From: Puccinellia tenuiflora
Taxonomy: Eukaryota; Streptophyta; Magnoliopsida; Poales; Poaceae
NCBI GenBank assembly: GCA_012064385.1
Contig: QRDG01000867.1
Location: forward strand, 426,515-490,514
Length of the DNA stretch: 64,000 nt
Reading direction: 5' to 3'
In this document: piece after piece, positions 45,978 through 55,881 of the stretch
Layout: the number at the start of each line of letters is the position of its first letter
Numbering within the stretch: the first letter of the stretch is position 1
Notes under the pieces: generated by a model
The model's input: only the letters and a program-made list of their open reading frames with translations
The model's database searches: none
Told to the model about the DNA's origin: nothing
Translations under genes and position numbers: made by a program

Positions 45978-46439
45978 CTCTGCCCCTTGGGCGAATACCT
46001 TGTAGGATTCCATCAGTTTGCTTGCAAACACATTGTATGTCAAGCTTTTAGCTCTTTGAGTTGTGCTGTTGCTATTTGTCGGTACGGCCCCCGGTTATCA
46101 GGTTCCCGCCCGCATTTTAGTTTGTTTGGCCTAAGCAACGCAGCCCCCGAGTATCGGGTGCCACAGAGGTGATCTTCCTTGTTTTTGTTTAACTCAACAG
46201 CGCAGCCCCCGAGCATCGGGTGCTGTTCTGGAGTTTGTTTTTGGTTGGCCGTACGACGCAGCCCCCGAGTATCAGGTGCTGCGGAGGCGATTTTCTTTGG
46301 CGCGCAGTATATCGATTCCAAAGACAGAGGAACATTGCACTTTTATTATGGGAGACATAGTCTCAAAGATTACATTGGTGGCTGAAGAGCCTTATTGTCA
46401 GTTGTGCTACGCATAGAAGCGTCGCAGATGTGCAGCGTT
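45978..46439. repeat. Element C convergent 3' region with GCAGCCCCCGAG repeats
   Basis: No gene. Four imperfect units of GCAGCCCCCGAGTATCGGGT type lie near 46083, 46140, 46201 and 46260, with about 60-base spacing. On the element strand each reads CTCGGGGGCTGC, again a G5-CT motif like that of A and B. The region separates the ends of the antisense gene (plus) and pol (minus). Confidence 0.7.
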
Positions 46440-46990
46440 CTATGGGTTGTGCGAGAGCTCTCCGTTCCTTGGATTTCTCAAGCGATATGCTCCTCCACCA
46501 ATGACCTCAGCGATGTTGAAGGGTCCCTCCCATGGGGAGGCAAGCTTATGCACCTTCTTTTGTTTGAGCCGGAGCACCAGGTCACCTTCCACAAATGACC
46601 TGGTTCGCAGTCGACGGCTATGGTAGTTGCGCAAGCTTTGCTGGTATGTTGCGGTGCGGGCGAGTGCAATGTCTCGCGCCTCATCCAGCAAGTCGACGTC
46701 GTCTTCGAGCGCTTCGTTGGCGTCGTCTTCATCGTACGCTACAACACGAGGTGCGTCGAAACGTAGGTCGTGAGGTAGGACTGCTTCAGCTCCGTACACC
46801 ATAAAGAATGGGGTGTACTGGGTTGATCTGTTTGGCATGGTGCGCAGGCTCCATAGCACAGATGGTAGTTCCTCCACCCAAGCACCCACCGCGCGCTTGA
46901 GTGGCACGAAGAGGCGCTTCTTAACTCCACTACAGACGAGGCCGTTCGCTTTTTCCACTTGTCCATTGGACTGCGGATGAGCGACCGAGG
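46440..46990 (-). pseudogene. Element C integrase C-terminal part, frameshifted
   Basis: Read leftward in a frame different from the upstream pol: GAWVEELPSVLWSLRTMPNR, FFMVYGAEAVLPHDL, then FVEGDLVLRLKQKK and SPWEGPFNIAEV. It ends at 46440. The frameshift lies near 47000-47040 within the core, between the second Asp and the Glu region. Confidence 0.85.
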
Positions 46991-48462
46991 CGTAGTTGAG
47001 CTTGATCCCTTATTCCTTGCAGAAATCTTGGAACTCTTCGGCAGGTGAAGTTTGTTCTGTTATCGGTGATGATGCTGTGCGGCACACCGAAACGGAAGAT
47101 GATGGACCTGATGAAGTTGACGACAGTTGTTGCCGATGCGTTTGTGATTGGGACAGACTCTATCCACTTTGTGAACTTGTCGACTGCCACCAGGAGGTGC
47201 GTGTGTCCACCACGAGCAGATTTCCTTAATGGTCCGACCATGTCGAGCCCCCACTGGGCGAACGTCCACGCCAAAGGGATTGTTTTCAGCTCCGAAGCAG
47301 GTGCGTGAGGCTTGGTGGCAAACTTCTGACAGCCGATGCATCGCCTGACGATGTCCTCAGCATCATGGAGCGATGTGGGCCAGTAGAAACCAGCTCGCAG
47401 GGCCTTGGCGACTAAGGCCCTGCTGCTGGCGTGGTGCCCACATGTGCCGGCATGGATCTCAAGGAGGATAGCCTTGCCATCCTCGGATGCGATGCACCTC
47501 TGGAGGATGCCTGATATGCTTCGCTTGTAAAGCTCTCCGTTGATTATTGTAAATGCTTTGGCATGACGAGTGATGCGCCGTGCTTCGACTGTGTCTTCTG
47601 GGAGTTCTTGTCGTAGCATGTACGCCAAGAATGGTTTCGTCCATATGGGCTCGACGAGGAACACTTCGACTAGGCGATTTGCCGAGTCGCGTGCCTCGGA
47701 GCTTAGGGCGTCAACCTCGGGCGTCCCAGTTGCTGGTGTAGAGGGAGCCGCCAGTCGCACCACCTTGATTGACCTTTTGTTTATCTTTTCCAACAAGACT
47801 CCGGGGGGCACCTTAGCTTTCAAGGACCCAATATTTGCTAAGGTGTCCGCCCCTTCATTGCTGTTGCGCCCGACGTGATGGAGCTCGCAACCGTCGAAGT
47901 TTCCCTCCATGATGTTATATAGGTTCCTGTAGGCGATCATGTTGTCTGTTGCGGCATCACACTCCTTCATGGTCTGCTGTACGACCAAGTTGGAGTCATC
48001 GTAGATCATTAGGCGGTCGGCGCCGCACTCCTTGGCCATCTTCATCCCATGTATGAGGGCCTCGTATTCAGCTTCGTTGTTGGATGGTTTCTCGAAGTCC
48101 ATATGCAAGACATAGCTCAGCTTGTCACCTTTTGGTGATATGAGGATAACACCTGTGCCTTCATTCTTTTTTGAGCCATCGAAGTACATGGTCCAAGAGT
48201 TCGACGTATCAGGTACCGAAGGTAGCTGCATCTCCATCCACTCGGTGGTGAAGTCGGGTAAGACTTGTGCCTTGATTGATGTTGGGTGTTTGTATGTTAG
48301 GTCCAGAGGACCTAATTCGATGCTCCATTTGGCTACCCTGTCGGTTGCCTTGGAGTTGTTCAGGATGTCCGCAAGTGGTGCCGCACTCACTACTGTGATC
48401 GGGTGCTCTTGGAAATAATGTACCACCTTGCGCGAAGTCATGAATACGCCATAGGCAAGCTT
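46991..48462 (-). pseudogene. Element C RNase H end, archaeal-type RNase H and integrase
   Basis: RNase H tail (VVHYFQEHPITVVSAAPLAD), second RNase H (MYFDGSKKNEGTGVILI, NNEAEYEALIHGMKMAKE, GRNSNEGADTLANIGS), zinc finger with all ligands (GTCGHHAS, CIGCQKFA), then the core with Asp in DKFTKWIESV and Asp in TDNRTN, where A and B have Gly after TDN. The frame breaks shortly after. A TAG at 48463-48465 separates it from the preceding RT/RNase H segment in the same frame. Confidence 0.88.
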
Positions 48463-49632
48463 CTAGTAGTGGGGGCATCTTTGCTTGGAGAGAGACAAGA
48501 CCTCGCTGAGGTAATATATGGGCCTCTGCACTCCGTGGACTCTTCCTTCTTCTACACGTTCGACCACCAGCACCGTACTTACCACCCGGTTCGTGGCGGC
48601 TATATAGAGGTACAATGGCTCCTTCTCCTGAGGAGCTACCAGGATTGGTGGAATCGATAGCATGCGCTTGAGGCTGATGAATGCCTCTTGAGCTTCTGGC
48701 GTCCACTCAAACCGATATGTCTTCTTCATCAGCTGATAAAACGGGAGCGCCTTTTCGCCTAACTTGCTGATGAATCTGCTGAGTGCAGATATCCGCCCAG
48801 AGAGCTGCTGGACCTCCCGAAGCTTTGAAGGCTCCAGCATCTTTAGGAGTGCTTGTATCTTCTCCGGATTTGCTTCGATACCACGTGCGGATACGAGGTA
48901 CCCGAGCAGCTACCCGGCTGGAACGCCGAACACGCACTTCGTTGGGTTGAGCTTGATATGATACTTCTTGAGCGCGGCAAATGTCTCGTGTAGGTCGTCT
49001 AGGAGTGTTACTTCTTTCTTGGTCTTGATGACTATGTCGTCAATGTAGACTTGGACGTTTCGTCCGATTTACTGCTTGAGGCAGTTCTGCATCATGCGCT
49101 GGTAGGTGGCGCCCGCGCTCTTGAGCCCGAAGGGCATTGTTGTGTAGCAGTAGACGCCAAAAGGCGTGATGAATGCTGTTTTATCTTCATCTTCCTCCTT
49201 CATCCGGATCTGGTTATAACCTAAGTAGGCGTCCAGGAAGTAGAGGCGCTCGCAGCCTGCCGTCGAGTCGACAATTTGGTCGATGCGCGGCAAGGGGAAG
49301 TGATCCTTTGGACAACACTTGTTTAACGAAGTGAAGTCGACACATATGCGGAGTATGTTTGTGTTTTTCTTTGGTACCAGTACAGGGTTAGCCACCCAGT
49401 CTGATTTCTTGATCTCTCGGATGAAATTGGCTGCCAGGAGCCTGTCGATTTCCTGCCCAATGGCAAGACGCTTCGGCTCGGTGAAGCGGCGCATAGTTTG
49501 CTTGACGGGTCTTGTGTTAGGCAAGATCTGTAACTCGTGCTCGGCGAATTCCCTGGGTATGCCTGGCATGTCGGCTAGGCACCAGGCGAACATATCCCAG
49601 TTCTCACGCAGGAACTCGACGAGCGCGCTTTC
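48463..49632 (-). pseudogene. Element C reverse transcriptase and RNase H, several stops
   Basis: RT shows ILRICVDFTSLNKCCPKDHF, CYTTMPFGLKSAGATYQR and YIDD (about 49036-49050). It continues to the RNase H part (VQRPIYYLSEVLSLSKQR). In-frame stops are TAA at 49069-49071, TAG at 48910-48912 and TAG at 48463-48465. The frame is otherwise intact, so only point substitutions disabled it. Confidence 0.9.
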
Positions 49633-50742
49633 CTATGCAGGAGGCAAGCTCGTTGAGACGAGGGCTGTCTTCTTAGGGTCCGTCGGATGTATCTGGTGCG
49701 CCCTTGTGTCATTGGTCGCATTGAAGGACGACTCGGACGGTGATTTTTTTGCCTCAGGGAAGAGGGTGCGATCGTTGGTGAGCGCCAGCTCCTGGAGCTG
49801 CTCCTGGGCTCCAAACAACTGGGAGATCTTGTTGAACTTGTGTTCGCACTCGTCGGACTGCTCGAAGTCGCCGTTGATGGTGATGGTCCCATAAGGTCCT
49901 AGCTTCTTGAGCTTGAGGTAGGCATAATGTGGTACTGCCATGAATTTGGCATAAGCTGGTCGCGCGAGGATGACGTGGTACTGCGACTTCCAGTCCACCA
50001 CCTCAAACTCTATTTTCTCCTTCCTGAAGTTCTTTGGCTCGCCGAAAATGATGTCGAGCGTTATTGTGCCCAGGGGGTACACCGGCCGCCCCGGCACGAT
50101 TCCGTGGAAGGTGTTGACCGATGGCGCGAGATTTGTTGTTAGTATGTTCATCCCGCGCAACGTGTCGGCAAACATGATGTTGATGCCGCTGCCGCCATCC
50201 ATGAAGATGCGACTCATTGTGAAGCCGCCGATCTGGGCGTCGAGGACGAGTGCTGCGTGGCCTGGCCGTGGTACTTGCGGTGGGTGGTCCTCGCGAGAGT
50301 AAACGATACTCGCGTGAGACCACCTGAGGTACTCCGGCAGAGCCGGTGGTGATTTGATGGCGAGGTGCACTTGCCTCGTTATTAGCTTCTGGTCCCGGTT
50401 GGAAGGGCATCCCTTCTGTATCATGAACATTCGCCCGACAGGTTTCGGGTAGGTATCTTCGCCTGCTTGGGGTTCCTCGACGCGTGGTTGGAGCTGGATA
50501 GCTCCCGCCATATGTCCTGGTGGGGGTAGAGCCGGGGCAGGTGGCGGTCCGATGGCTGGCGCACCTGGTACGATTTGCGCCTGCTGCTGGAGGAGGCGTG
50601 TGTATTCCGCATGCAGTTCTTGAAAGCCCTCGCAATCCTTCATGAGGTGGCGGTACGTGAGGTTGCCATGCTCGTCCCTGAACATGTGGAACCTGCAAGC
50701 TCCTTGCAGGGTAGGGGGAGGGCGCGGCACTCGCCCGTTGCG
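49633..50742 (-). pseudogene. Element C Gag end and aspartic protease
   Basis: Continues gag in the same frame after TAG at 50743. The zinc-binding type end of Gag has CRFHMFRDEHGNLTYRHLMK. It is followed by a Pro-rich linker, YLRWSHASIVYSREDHPPQV, the protease site (RIFMDGGSGINIMF), FHGIVPGRPVYPLG and YHVILARPAYAKFM. TAG at 49633-49635 ends this part, just before the RT linker (ESALVEFLRENWDMFAW), at the same place where element A also has a stop. Confidence 0.88.
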
Positions 50743-52911
50743 CTACTGGCGTGGTCGCCACTCCTGCTTGACGTTTTTGTTGTCCCTATAACCGGTTGTT
50801 CGGCTGCCGCTTTCATAGCGACTGCTATCACGGTTTCTTTGCTCGCGGCTATCGGGAAGACCCGCTGCCACGAGTTCTACACCTTCGTTGTCATCATATG
50901 CTCGCGACTTCCGCTTGCGGCGGCGATCGCTGCTGCGATGACTCCAGTGGCCTTGGTCGCCATTCTCCACGGGTGTATCATTGCGCTCGTTGCATATAGA
51001 GTCTTCTCCGTCTGCCCACTCATTAGTGATTTGCATGAGGTGAGCGATGGTCTTCGGCTTTATTCTTCTGAGCGTCTCCTTCAACTCGAGTCGATAGACA
51101 CCTCGGGTGAACGCGTATATCGTGTTGTCTTCTGAGATCCTCTCTGCCGAGTTACAGAGGAGGGTCCACCGCTGAATATACTCGCGCAGCGTCTCACCCG
51201 ACCGCTGCTTGCAAGCTCGAAGTTCTTCGAACGAGGCGGGTCTTTTGCATGTGCCGGCGAAGTTGCGGATGAAGTCCTCGCCAAAATCTTCCCAGAAAGT
51301 ATACGATCCCCGCGGCAGGCTTTTAAGCCAGGCTCGGGCAGACCCTGTGAGCATCAGCTGAATGTATTGCATGGCCGTAGACGTGGAACCTCTTTGGCAA
51401 GTTACTGCCGTGAGGTAGTCCTCCAGCCAGGCGGAGGATTCTTGTAGGCCGTCATACTTTGGGGTCTCAGATGTTAATCTGAAACCCTTCGGCATCCTTG
51501 CCTCTCGGATACGGCGACTGAAGCAGAGTGCTCCGCAAGGTTCGAAGTCTTCTTCGAAGTCTGGATCGTCGCTGTTCATGTCGCGTGCAGCCCGCCTCGT
51601 GCGGTTCTTGTTGACCTTGTTCTGTGTGATGATGTTGCGTGCGTCCTCGCCTTCTGTGAGGTGATATCGATCTTCTCGTCCGCGAGTTGCGCGATGCCTT
51701 TGATCGCGGGTGACGCGGTTTTCACGGTTATGAGCGGCACGCTCGTTGTTTACGCACACGACGCAATCCTCCTGATCGCGAGCAGCGCGGTCGCCAAGGT
51801 GGCGGGTCCGTCGTTCATGCCGTGGGCTTTGTTGTCGCCGTGGAGGCGCGTTGTTGGCAGTTACTGCAGCTGTAGTTGGCTGTGGTGGTTCCTCTGGGAG
51901 CAGCTCCGCACCCGCCATGCTGACGAACTTGATTTGCTGGCGGTGCAAGGCCGCCCGAGGGTCGCCCTCCGGTGGTTGCGTCGCTTGCAGGTACGTGGCC
52001 ACCGACATGAGGGCGCCGGTAGCTGTTTTGGGGATTGGTATTCCTCCGTCATCCAGGGACATGAAGGAGTCCTCCAAGTTTCGGGTGACGGTAGTTCTTG
52101 CCCCCTCCGGCATACGCAGGTAGCGAGGCCGATCGCGGGAAGGTTGAGATCGTCCCGATGATTGGACGGATAAATCCGCCCGTCGCGCGCTTGATAGGCT
52201 AGCTTGCCTTCTTATTTCCGTAAGGACCCTCTCCTGCTCCTTTAGCTTGATGCCTTCCTGCCATAGCAGGTACTGGTAGCATTGCAGGTCTTCGGCCGTG
52301 GCATCCTCCGCCGGAGCGCCATCCGCTACAGCCTTTATCGCCTTTTCACCCATAGCTTGGGTGATGTGCAGTTGAGTTCGTCCGTTCTGCAGAGTTACTG
52401 TGAACGGGTATGTGCGCGGCTCGGGTGGGGCGCTTGGTGATGCTGCCGTTATGATAGCCGTCCCCGCGGCCGGTCCTGTGGCTGGTCCCGCGGGTGCTGT
52501 CATGTACACTTGCATGGGGAGGATGCACGGAACTTCCTCCAGGTCCGAGTCGTCTCCGAAGACGGGCTCGAAGTTTACTTGATTTCTGTCAGCGAAGTTC
52601 GAAGGGCTCGATGACGGAGTCGATGAAGCATAGGGCGCGACTGCCCATTCAGTCGTGCGCGCTAAAGTGATGTTTGGCGATGAAGATTGCGTTGTCGTAG
52701 TTGAGGACGACGCGATCTCCTTGAGCGGATTGCTTAAGAACTCGTCGGAGGAGGACACGGCGAAGGCCGATGCAGCCGATGACGGGGTGGATTCTACCGC
52801 GGCAGTCGATGAAGTAGTGGGTGCTGTTGCCGCAGGGTGCGGTGCGTCCGTGAGACGGAGAGTGCCCCACTTGTTGACAAAGAAGCGTAGTTCGCCGAAA
52901 CTTACATCCAC
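50743..52911 (-). CDS. Element C gag
   Basis: A frame of about 722 codons. The true start is not certain: 52911 is a GTG, and no ATG precedes it in frame after the leader. The N-terminal third is Ser/Thr/Ala-rich. The middle is a charged Arg/Glu/His-rich stretch (about 51600-51800). The capsid domain has SAWLEDYLTAVTCQRGST, ARAWLKSLPRGSYTFWEDF and FIRNFAGTCKRPASFEELRA. Next comes a basic tail (SSDRRRKRKSRAYDDNEG). It ends at TAG (50743-50745), probably an acquired stop because the frame continues into the zinc-binding part and protease. Confidence 0.87.
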   Translation of the reverse strand: MDVSFGELRFFVNKWGTLRLTDAPHPAATAPTTSSTAAVESTPSSAASAFAVSSSDEFLSNPLKEIASSSTTTTQSSSPNITLARTTEWAVAPYASSTPSSSPSNFADRNQVNFEPVFGDDSDLEEVPCILPMQVYMTAPAGPATGPAAGTAIITAASPSAPPEPRTYPFTVTLQNGRTQLHITQAMGEKAIKAVADGAPAEDATAEDLQCYQYLLWQEGIKLKEQERVLTEIRRQASLSSARRADLSVQSSGRSQPSRDRPRYLRMPEGARTTVTRNLEDSFMSLDDGGIPIPKTATGALMSVATYLQATQPPEGDPRAALHRQQIKFVSMAGAELLPEEPPQPTTAAVTANNAPPRRQQSPRHERRTRHLGDRAARDQEDCVVCVNNERAAHNRENRVTRDQRHRATRGREDRYHLTEGEDARNIITQNKVNKNRTRRAARDMNSDDPDFEEDFEPCGALCFSRRIREARMPKGFRLTSETPKYDGLQESSAWLEDYLTAVTCQRGSTSTAMQYIQLMLTGSARAWLKSLPRGSYTFWEDFGEDFIRNFAGTCKRPASFEELRACKQRSGETLREYIQRWTLLCNSAERISEDNTIYAFTRGVYRLELKETLRRIKPKTIAHLMQITNEWADGEDSICNERNDTPVENGDQGHWSHRSSDRRRKRKSRAYDDNEGVELVAAGLPDSREQRNRDSSRYESGSRTTGYRDNKNVKQEWRPRQ

Positions 52912-53060
52912 GCCTGCGTGTAGATCCGCGAAGGCCGGCCGCGTGACCGGCGAGTGCGGGCTGAATCCCAGGGAGCCGAAGAAGATCGGCGATTACAGAT
53001 CCGGCGAGTCGCTGATTGTCAATGATGAAACCGCCGAATCCGTAGATCCAACACCAGTCT

Positions 53061-53078
53061 TTCCCACAGACGGCGCCA
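53061..53078 (-). promoter_or_regulatory. Element C primer-binding site
   Basis: On the minus strand TGGCGCCGTCTGTGGGAA starts two bases after the LTR end CCCACGTCA. It has the same TGGCGCC start as elements A and B but a different remainder, so another tRNA is implied; which one I cannot say. Confidence 0.78.
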
Positions 53079-53080
53079 AT

Positions 53081-53480
53081 TGACGTGGGGTTACCACGCC
53101 AAATCCCTCGGAGGTCATCCTTGGGTTGAGAGAAGAGGAGAAGATGGTGGTGTTGGTGAATCCGTCGGCTGACAAGCAAGATTTACCCAGGTTCAGGCCC
53201 CCGAAGGTAAAAGCCCTACGTCCTGCTTGTCTGGTATTGATTGATGAGTTTATAGCAGAGCTACAATGGCGAGATTGAGAGATGCGATCTCGCTAGGGTT
53301 TCGGTGGCTAGTTTTTGCGTGTCCCTAGCCGGTAGCCCTCCCAGCCCTTAAATAGTAGGGCTGGGTCTTGGGAATCCTCCACCGACTAGGGTTACATCTC
53401 GTAACCGACCTTGGTTCTGTCTAGTCTTGTGCTTGTTTCCTTCGGTATGGGCCTCCCTTTCGGTCTTGTTTCACAGGCCA
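53081..53480 (-). repeat. Element C 5' LTR
   Basis: 400 bp. On the minus strand it starts TGGCCTGTGAAACAAGACC and ends GGTAACCCCACGTCA. A TATA-like TATTTAAG lies at 53347-53354. The motif GAACCTGGGTAAATCT and the TAACCCCACG end resemble the LTRs of A and B, so the families share an ancestor. The outer edge is set by the TG and by the point where the minus-strand coding frame of the flanking gene breaks. The partner LTR is not in the window. Confidence 0.8.
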
Positions 53481-54415
53481 TGATGATGTTTGAACACCAG
53501 GTATCCAAACCGTGGGGCACCCGAAGGGTACACCCATGTCAATCGTGATTACGAACTTGCAAATATTCAGTTTACTAGCTCCTTTTATGTTCACGAGTGA
53601 CGGATACAGTCTTGGGCTGATATGTCTGCCTTTAGTCGGAGCCACCACAACAGACAATCCGTATGTAATGAATAGCCTGAGAAACCGGGAATCAGCTTTC
53701 TTCATTGCCACAAGCTTCGTCTCCAATGATGTCATCAAGGGCTGCTTGCTGCCTGTTTTGCCAAACTTCTTATTCATGAAAGCAATAGCTTCGGCATCGA
53801 TGTCGTACCGGACATCCCTGTTGCCTCGTGGAAGTCCCAGAACCTCCTGCACCGATGGTTCCGTCACAGGTATTGCTCCACGTCCAGGGAAAACAAGCTT
53901 GCAAGACACTGGGTCAAAACATTCCATCAGAAACTTGCACAGCTCTGAGAACAGCTTCGAACACTTGATGTCTAAGAGGCCGCCATAATCAGCACGTCGA
54001 ATCACAACTTCTTGCTCTGGAGAGATGTGAGGGTACACCCTGACTAGCCTCATAGGGGCGGCTCTCTGAAAATATTTCTTTGCTTCAACCTGGGAAATTA
54101 ATATAGGTCATATCTAGATGGTATCATAAATTCCATCTAAAAAACTAATGGTGCAGCAATACCATCGGAACAGCAAAAAGAAAAAGAAAAACTTACATGA
54201 CTTGTTCCTGCTTGCTGAGGGTCGTTGACTTGTTCCACCTAAATGAGGGGTGAGTTCCTTTTTTGGATACATGGGGAACATCGTTGATGCATGTGCGGTG
54301 AATGATTCAGAGTGAGCCTTCTACGCATTGCACTAAGCTTCGACATTTTTCTGTCCGACTTGCATCCGCTACTGTTGTTGTGCTTCTTACTACTCCTACT
54401 GCTGGGCTTTGTCAT
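53481..54415 (-). pseudogene. Plant-mobile-domain-like gene fragment, broken by element C
   Basis: Main exon 53481-54089: an AG acceptor before GTTGAAGC, then LLDIKCSKLFSELCKFLMEC, LVFPGRGAIPVTEPSVQEVL, FLRLFITYGLSVVVAPTKGR and PRLYPSLVNIKGASKLNICK. This pattern is shared by a very abundant grass family, usually associated with transposons and with Ulp1-like or plant-mobile-domain proteins; family assignment is from memory. A small exon (54197-54238, GT donor) and an upstream ATG segment from 54415 (MTKPSSRSSKKHNNSSGCKS) probably belong to it. A TAG at about 54240 falls where an intron boundary would be. The coding sequence runs into the LTR of C at 53480; the rest lies left of the window. 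Confidence 0.6.
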
Positions 54416-55047
54416 ATTCCCCTGGCAAAAATAGACTGAAAAAAATAAATGAAAAATTTCATCGTCTATAATTTTGCATTCTGTACAAAAAAAGGGGTAA
54501 CCTTTGATTTAAAACTAAAAATGCAACTAACTTGTAACTTTCCATTCCAGTAACATGAATATGTACTGTTTTGAGAAAATTCCACCTGACTATTTTAGTT
54601 ACTTTAACACATGATAGAAACACAACTGCCAGCGCATGGATAGCAAGCTTGGAAAAATCATAGTTGTAAAAAAAGTTCCATCTTTTAACCCCCGCAAAAA
54701 TATCATGTCAGTAAGAAGATGCAAAACATGAAAAATACATCTACCAGAATCCATCTACACGCACCATATGTACACTCCGAAAAATGTAAAAAATATGTGT
54801 AAGCGTATCATCACAAGAAGCACACACATATATATTGCACATCAACAACTTTGCGTAATACGAGTATCATACACATAAAACACAGACATATAGTTCATCG
54901 TGCCTGACTTACAATAAAATAGTGGTGGAACAAACGCGAAACATTGTTCGGTCACCAAACATAACAGGATAAAGCATATGAAAAAATATAAAACAAAACA
55001 CTAAAGTCCATCTAATAGTGCATCTAACTGCTGAAAAGAAAGTTGCC
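54416..55047. other. AT-rich non-coding stretch between two minus-strand genes
   Basis: No ORF is supported. The sequence is A/T-rich with scattered CCATCTA motifs (about 54675, 54751 and 55007), a theme that becomes dense at 56330-56900. Confidence 0.5.
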
Positions 55048-55881
55048 CTAAGCCCTAGTCTCCCAGACGATGCGCCCCCGCTGGCCCTCAGCCCTGCTAC
55101 AGACACGAGACATCACTGTCTTGTACTCCCACCTCTCCCGCTTCTCAACAGACTCCACCCTGTAGAACTTTACAAGCTTGCCTAAGCACAACTTGTGGAA
55201 AATGCACTGAATTTCAGCATGGCGCTCTTCTTCAAAACGCAGGTAGAGTCTTTCGTCCTGGTCAACTACAAACTTGAACCTTCCCTGGAATGTAACACCC
55301 CGCAGAGCGACCATGTAGTCTTGGGCGTTTCGCTGATACTTAATGTGAGCCTTCACAACATCACTCACAAGACCTTCTTCTACACCAAGTATTTTCATTG
55401 CAGTTGCAGACAGTGCAGGGTTCTTGATGAGCTCTAAGTCATTACCAAAATCACTGTACCCCCTTGGGTAACCAGTGAAGATGGAGTTCATATGCTCATG
55501 GTGTGCAGCAAATGTCTTGTGCGGTTCAAGTGATGCAGAATCTTCATGTGCTGGAAGCCTACTAATCGCCACAAGCTTGTAAAACCTTATGTAGTTGTGA
55601 TCAAACTTGAATGCAATCCTAGAGGCATCCATGGCTTCGGCCTCATGGGTGTTAGTGCAACGAATAAACAGCTGGGCCTCCTGAGAACCATTAATGGCAA
55701 ATGTAACTGGTTTCTTCAACACTGACACGACTGTGTGCATGGCTTTGAAAATGCCATCGGGGTGATGGCATGCGGTTGCAGCGACCATGAAAATGTCATT
55801 CACTGGCCCTGGTGACACTCTAAGCTGATTGAGAACATAGCCATGCACTGTGGGACTCCTACGCTCAGACACGAAAGCCAT
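55048..55881 (-). CDS. Unrecognised protein of about 277 aa
   Basis: ATG at 55881-55879 (MAFVSERRSPTVHGYVLN) to TAG at 55048-55050 without interruption. A TATATAG just upstream could be a 3' splice site. Features: FMVAATACHHPDGIFKAMHT, VTFAINGSQEAQLFIRC, IAFKFDHNYIRFYKLVAISR, FTGYPRGYSDFGNDLELI, then an acidic/basic C-terminal part (DQDERLYLRFEEERHAEIQC). There is no signal peptide and no obvious membrane segment. I do not recognise the family. It is transcribed in the same direction as the mobile-domain-like fragment to its left and may belong to the same DNA transposon. The open frame amid decayed neighbours is notable. Confidence 0.5.
   Translation of the reverse strand: MAFVSERRSPTVHGYVLNQLRVSPGPVNDIFMVAATACHHPDGIFKAMHTVVSVLKKPVTFAINGSQEAQLFIRCTNTHEAEAMDASRIAFKFDHNYIRFYKLVAISRLPAHEDSASLEPHKTFAAHHEHMNSIFTGYPRGYSDFGNDLELIKNPALSATAMKILGVEEGLVSDVVKAHIKYQRNAQDYMVALRGVTFQGRFKFVVDQDERLYLRFEEERHAEIQCIFHKLCLGKLVKFYRVESVEKRERWEYKTVMSRVCSRAEGQRGRIVWETRA

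Larger units (their letters stand above)
1..53480 (-). mobile_element. Element C: Ty3/gypsy (Tat-type) LTR retrotransposon, outermost layer
   Basis: The polyprotein reads right to left from the 5' LTR at 53081-53480. The integrase is followed by a convergent antisense gene on the plus strand, and the 3' LTR is beyond the left window edge. Order seen: LTR, PBS, gag, aspartic protease, RT, RNase H, a second archaeal-type RNase H, zinc-binding integrase, then antisense ORF. A second RNase H plus an antisense ORF between pol and the 3' LTR are known traits of the Tat lineage of plant gypsy elements. Element A (4020-45345) is inserted in the antisense gene. The polyprotein has at least five in-frame stops and one frameshift, so this copy is dead. 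C itself broke a minus-strand coding region whose remnant starts at 53481. The presumed right target duplication is TGATG (53481-53485), and its partner cannot be seen. Confidence 0.88.
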
